Part shown: piece after piece, positions 59,531-64,000 of the stretch
Layout: every line of letters starts with the position of its first letter
How positions within the stretch are numbered: the stretch's first letter is position 1
NCBI RefSeq assembly: GCF_004798865.1
Contig: NW_025335528.1
Location: forward strand, 7,011 to 71,010
From: Varanus komodoensis
Taxonomy: Eukaryota > Chordata > Lepidosauria > Squamata > Varanidae
Direction of reading: 5' to 3'
Length of the DNA: 64,000 bases
Notes under the pieces: model-generated
Database searches by the model: none
Told to the model about the DNA's origin: nothing
The model's input: the letters and a program-made list of their open reading frames with translations, nothing else
Translations under genes and position numbers: made by a program

Positions 59531-60379
59531 TGTGCACCTTCCAAAAAGATCCAAAGTCACTGTATTATGGCGGAGACAGGAGTGGGTGACATTTCCGGCT
59601 GTCTTAATAGGGTGACAGTCATTTGCTGCGTGATTCCTTGATTTCTTTCTTTCACTTTGTGTCCACTTTGATGAGAACAGAACATTTTCAAACAAGGCCT
59701 GTCTTCTTTCTTTTCTTTGCCTTTACATTTTTTGAAAGCACGTGTGCGGGCCTCGAGAGTTAATCTCATTTCGGCTTCCCTTCCCGTGCAGGAAAAGGTT
59801 TTTAATGCATTTTTACGGGCTTGCAAAGCGAACAAATCAATACATTTCCCAGGTAAGCGTTGCAGCTTTACCGCTGAACGGGACTTGCTCCTAAGTAAAT
59901 GTACCGCAAGGTTGCAGGCCAAGACACCTCTGAGTAAATGAACACAGATAACACCAGTGGCTGGGGAGGAAACCCTGAAAGCAGCTGGACTTACTTCTGA
60001 GTAAACATGGCTAGCACGGCACCGTCTGCGCCCCCCCACCCCCGAACCGCAAGCCAGGACGGCTTGCGTTAAAGCTGAAGGATATTTAGCCTAGGCTGGC
60101 TTATTGGTGTGGTTGTGCAGACTGAATCTGCAGCCAGTTGAACTGACGTCAGTGCAGAGAGTAGCCAGGAGTGCTGCTACCGCAGGCTGAGATCCAAAAA
60201 CTCACTTACTTGGAAGTAAGCCCTGATTTGCAGCTCCAATCGGAATCCACGGTTTTTCGTGGGAGAGCCGGTGCTTGCGATAAAGGTGCGATTTAAAGAG
60301 ATTTTCAGTGGAAGTCGATCCCCCCCCCCTCACTTTATTTTTACATAAAAGCGTCTGCTTGGAAGGAAAACCTCCTGCT

Positions 60380-61220
60380 TCCGCACGCTTCACTGGCAAG
60401 TAAGGCTGTGTCCCCGGGAGTGAACGGCTCGGTTTCCCGGCCCTCGGCTCGGAGCCTGTTCGCCCGGGAACTACCCGCATGCATTTGCTGCTTGCTTTGC
60501 TCCATTCACATCGCCTCCTCCTCCTCCGAGGAACCCAGGGCGGCGTGCAGGATCCCCGCGAAGGTACGAACGGTGTTGCATAACCCGGGTCTTGGCCTCA
60601 GGCGGGCCGCTCAGTCGCTCCCGAGACCGAGAAGCGGCAGGACCAGGGCGGTGGGAGAGGGTCAGACGAGCAAAATGTCGCGGCGGAAGGTCTGAGCATC
60701 CCGTTGTTAACCTTGCACGCATTTGGGGCTTGCACGGAGATGTCACCGAAGTCCTGTTCCCCCTGAAGTGCAGTTTGCTCCCGCGTCTACTCCAGGCCCG
60801 CCTCGTACACGTGTGTGAGTGCACGGGACCACGTCATGTATGAAACGGAGCGCCGTACTGCCTGCTAATAAATCTGTTCAGGTTCAAGAGGCTCCGAGAC
60901 GCGAGGCTGGCCGCGCTCCCACCATCGCGTGACGGATGTCTCTCCGACAGACGGACGGGTTTTTAGTGAAGCCCCGATCCGCAAGCCCTCCCGAGCTGAG
61001 CGGACTTCGCTCTAAATAAGTCTGGAAGCCCAATCGCAATTTAAATCAGTGAACTTGGTTGAAAATCGTTGAGCTGCTTGGAGCCAAGACTGTCCGTGTG
61101 CCACTTTTAAAAAACTTGCGAGCCCTGTGGATTTCAACGCGATTAGCCTCCGAGCAAGCGCGTCCAGGTTTGCGATGCCATGATTTTGGTTGCTATCGGC
61201 CGCAGGTCGCGTTATTGGCT
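60380..61220. promoter_or_regulatory. CpG-rich block, 60.4-61.2 kb
   Basis: Last CpG-dense block of the window; the boundary to AT-rich DNA near 61.25 kb is sharp. It has no recognisable coding exon. Confidence 0.4.
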
Positions 61221-62318
61221 CGATGGAACCCTTGTTTTATTACGTGAATTGGTCAGTTTATCAGTTAAAAGCTTGCTAGTTGGTGGATCAAGCCTCCAGA
61301 AAAGGTCAACTGACACAAAGATGGCTCCAGCTAAGACATTTATTTGATTCACTAGGTAAAGTTCAGTGATTTATTGTCTGTAAAGAAATGGCCTTCAAAA
61401 AATCCTTTTGTGCTGAAATCGTCCAACATTAGTATTAAAAGAGTACACACTTAACTGCTTAAAATAAGAAAGCAAATTATGAAAACGACTTCAGTGATTA
61501 TAATATGTTATAATTTAACTACAGACAAATTAATTTTAGTGGGGCCCCATGTCTCTCTGTGAGTTAAAATGCAATTCCCCCTTGAAACACATGCATTTTT
61601 AAGCAATCAAGTTGGAAACTTGGAAGTAGTTCCCAGGAACTGTCAATATACTGAAGGAAAACTGAACTGCTTGAGCTATTATCTTCCATTTGAAATACTA
61701 TGAGTACAAATGCTTTGTAGGAGTGGGAAGCAAAACCTGCAAGTATATCATCTCTACATTACTTTGCCCTTCACTTACAACAGACTCACAGTCTGGATAA
61801 GGGCCTCCAAAGAAGGAATAACACTATTTTACTTCCTGTGAGATCAACTGGACTGGTATTGCATGTGAACCAAATTAATTTGGAAGCAAAGTCATATAAA
61901 TTAGGTTAGATTTAGAAGTGGGTCCTAAGAAAACCGTCTTGGGAGGTCATTCCTAATGCCACACCTCAAAATACAACTGAATTCACTTGCATTTACTTCC
62001 AGATCAAGATTTTTAAAAAATTTGGATTGTAATGTTGTTTTCAAGCAATGTGGACGGACTTCAGCTGTCACTTGGAAACGTGTTAAAGAGCAGGTTCTTC
62101 ATTTTATATCTGTCTTATGGTTATGCCTTGTATTCAGCAACATCAGAAATTATATGCTATAATCAGGACCGAGAAAAATAATAATTTTTCTTCCAAACCT
62201 AAACATTCAGCTTTGATCTACTGATTGTTTAAGATGAAATTCAAAGAGTTTGGAACCTGATGTTTAGACCAGTGAAGTCCCTTTCAGTCATTCTGTTTTG
62301 GTGGCAATACTTTGTGTT

Positions 62319-62414
<96 letters not shown>

Positions 62415-64000
62415 TTTTTCACTTTTCCTCCTCTTATCCTGATCAGGGAATTACTGGCTCAGCCTGGATGTCGGAATCAAAGCTACACCACTCCTGGCTC
62501 TAGTGGAGTTTGTAAATCATAATTATGTGAACAAAGAATAACCGGACAAAGAGGGTGGAGTTAGGGGGGATTAAATCTCATGTAGCAGTTATGATTCTTA
62601 AGACATGGTGTAATCGTTTACACCTGAAAAATGTTTTACTCTGATGGTGATTTGAAACATAAAACGTGTCATTATTTCTATAACATGACCATATACAGAC
62701 AAATAGGGTAGCCTAATGGGCAATTTCAATGGTTTTGAATGCCCATAAAATACTGTAGTTCAAGGAGCTGTAGATTTACAGACCTTTCTCTCTCACACAA
62801 ACACACGCCCTCCTCGAAGATCTCTTAAAAACATTCTCACTTGTGAAATATGAAGAACTTACGGAACCACTTGAAGCTCATAGGCACCATTTAAAGACAT
62901 GTCTGGCAGGGAAAGAGAAAGAAGTGGGACAGCTGCAGTAATTCTCCTTCAGGATCTCTTGTAAATGGAAGACTTTTGGTCGAGTTTATGCCTGCGATCC
63001 AGAGCCATGGGAACCACAGGCAGAAGTTTCGGGCTGCAGTGACTTCAGTGGAATGCGCGTCTAGTGGCAGCTCTTCCCCGTTTACTGTGATGAGGCCAGG
63101 AGCAGGTGATACAAGGGAGGGGGGGCAGGACCTTAGGATCACTTAAACCCCCCCAATTTAGTGTCTTCCTTTGTTATCCTCCACCCTGCAGTCAGCTTTC
63201 TCTGGGTTTGTGTGGGCACACTTCATTGTTTTCTATGCACTGTATTTCCTATACTTTTATTTTTTGTTTAGGGCAGATGACTGAATTTTGAAACTTTCCG
63301 ACAAGGGAATAACATCATCAAGATGCTAATTTAACGCTCTTTTCCCACACCGGAATCGGGGGATGGGGGTGGGCAAGAGGCCAGGTACAGACAAGAGTAT
63401 TAATCTCATATTCCAGAGATCTGTTTCTAGCCAGCTTTCTTAGAAATAATTCCTGCTTTGTTCAGAGCTTTGCTGGGCGTTTAGAGCTTGGTAGCTTAGT
63501 GTTTGGGGGAGTTCAGGAAATGGTAGACAACACTGTAGGGATAGAATGCAACTTTACTGGATGGTGTGGGGGAAAAACGTTAAAAGAAAACAAAACAGAG
63601 TGCCACCATTTCAGTAATCGATTGATCAAGTAACCAGTTGATGAAGCTACCCTGACACTAAGAATATAAAAATGAATACTATAATGGTTTGATTTGCTGC
63701 TCTTTAGTATCTGTTGCCTCATTCTGGCTCATGCTAGGGCAAGGGAATTTTGTAAATGACTCTGTTCACCTCTCCTAACAGGAGAAACAAATCAGATCCA
63801 TGACACCTTAAACACTATCACAAATTAAAGGCTGATCTTCTGTGGACTACAGCCCGTTTGGCCAGATCTACCAAAACGAATTCACCTTCTCAGCCTCTGT
63901 TCTGATGTTTTATTCTCAGGGGATCCCAGGCAGCTGCTTCTGGGAATAAACTTCAAAGACTCCGCATTTCAGCTCCCCTTCCCTGTCTTCCCATTTCTCC
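61221..64000. other. Right-hand AT-rich intergenic DNA
   Basis: Apart from the compound microsatellite, no repeat or gene is recognised; CpG is depleted relative to 54-61 kb. Confidence 0.5.
62323..62412 (+). repeat. Compound (TG)n(CTG)16 microsatellite
   Basis: A perfect TG run of about 21 units (62323-62364) passes directly into 16 perfect CTG units (62365-62412), followed by a T run. Leucine-, alanine- and cysteine-rich open frames here are artefacts of the repeat. Confidence 0.97.

Noticed and set aside
62260-62522. Leucine-, alanine- and cysteine-rich open frames
   Set aside because: All arise from reading the (TG)n(CTG)n microsatellite in different frames.
1-64000. Endogenous retrovirus, LTR element or other virus-like element
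   Set aside because: I looked for paired long repeats and for gag, pol or env-like translations in both strands and saw none. Only LINE C-terminal fragments of the L2/CR1 type were recognised.
1-64000. CRISPR arrays, operons or bacterial-type systems
   Set aside because: Sequence is clearly vertebrate: spliced HAND2, SINEs, LINEs and CpG islands. Regularly spaced repeats are microsatellites or MITEs.

Overview
This is vertebrate genomic DNA, most likely from a squamate reptile (lizard or snake). The lineage call rests on several tRNA-derived SINEs that match the Sauria SINE family (tRNA-like A/B boxes, then a conserved core, then a GATAT-AAAT type 3' tail), on CR1/L2-type LINE 3' ends, on a SPIN-like hAT DNA transposon, and on a very high density of short palindromic MITE-like repeats. 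Species cannot be assigned from the sequence alone.

The only protein-coding gene I can support is HAND2, a bHLH transcription factor of heart, limb, branchial-arch and sympathetic-neuron development, on the + strand. CDS exon 1 is 32866-33465 and CDS exon 2 is 37478-37576, separated by a 4.0 kb intron. Together they encode a 232-residue protein. A TATA/CCAAT/GC-box promoter lies near 32045-32097, a long 5' UTR carries several short uORFs, and the 3' UTR ends at an AATAAA near 38239. The bHLH is intact. The N-terminal linker is about 15 residues longer than in mammals, mostly from glycine.

Layout. 1-28 kb (upstream of HAND2): non-coding, with LINE 3' ends (about 0.9, 6.5, 11.0 and 11.8 kb), a composite SPIN-like hAT element at 8.09-9.03 kb, Sauria SINEs and many MITEs; GC- and CpG-rich patches at 13.5-14.3, 17.9-19.0, 21.1-21.4 and 22.5-23.3 kb. 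28-32 kb: CpG-rich DNA leading into the HAND2 promoter; in mammals this side gives rise to the divergent lncRNA HAND2-AS1/Upperhand, but no exon can be called here. 32-38.3 kb: HAND2. 38.3-46.6 kb: downstream DNA with two GATA-motif clusters (39.55 and 41.96-42.17 kb) and a 14-bp palindrome at 46.04 kb. 47-54 kb: AT-rich DNA with a CR1/L2 LINE, a SINE and MITEs. 54-61.2 kb: several CpG islands without a recognisable coding gene. 61.2-64 kb: AT-rich, with a compound (TG)n(CTG)16 microsatellite.

The overall picture is a developmental-regulator locus: one small two-exon gene in a broad CpG-rich, regulatory, gene-poor landscape. I found no intact retroviral or other viral element, no tRNA/rRNA gene outside SINEs, and no sign of an undescribed protein system. 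The most interesting material is the composite hAT element, the three MITE families, the HAND2 5' UTR architecture and the candidate enhancers.
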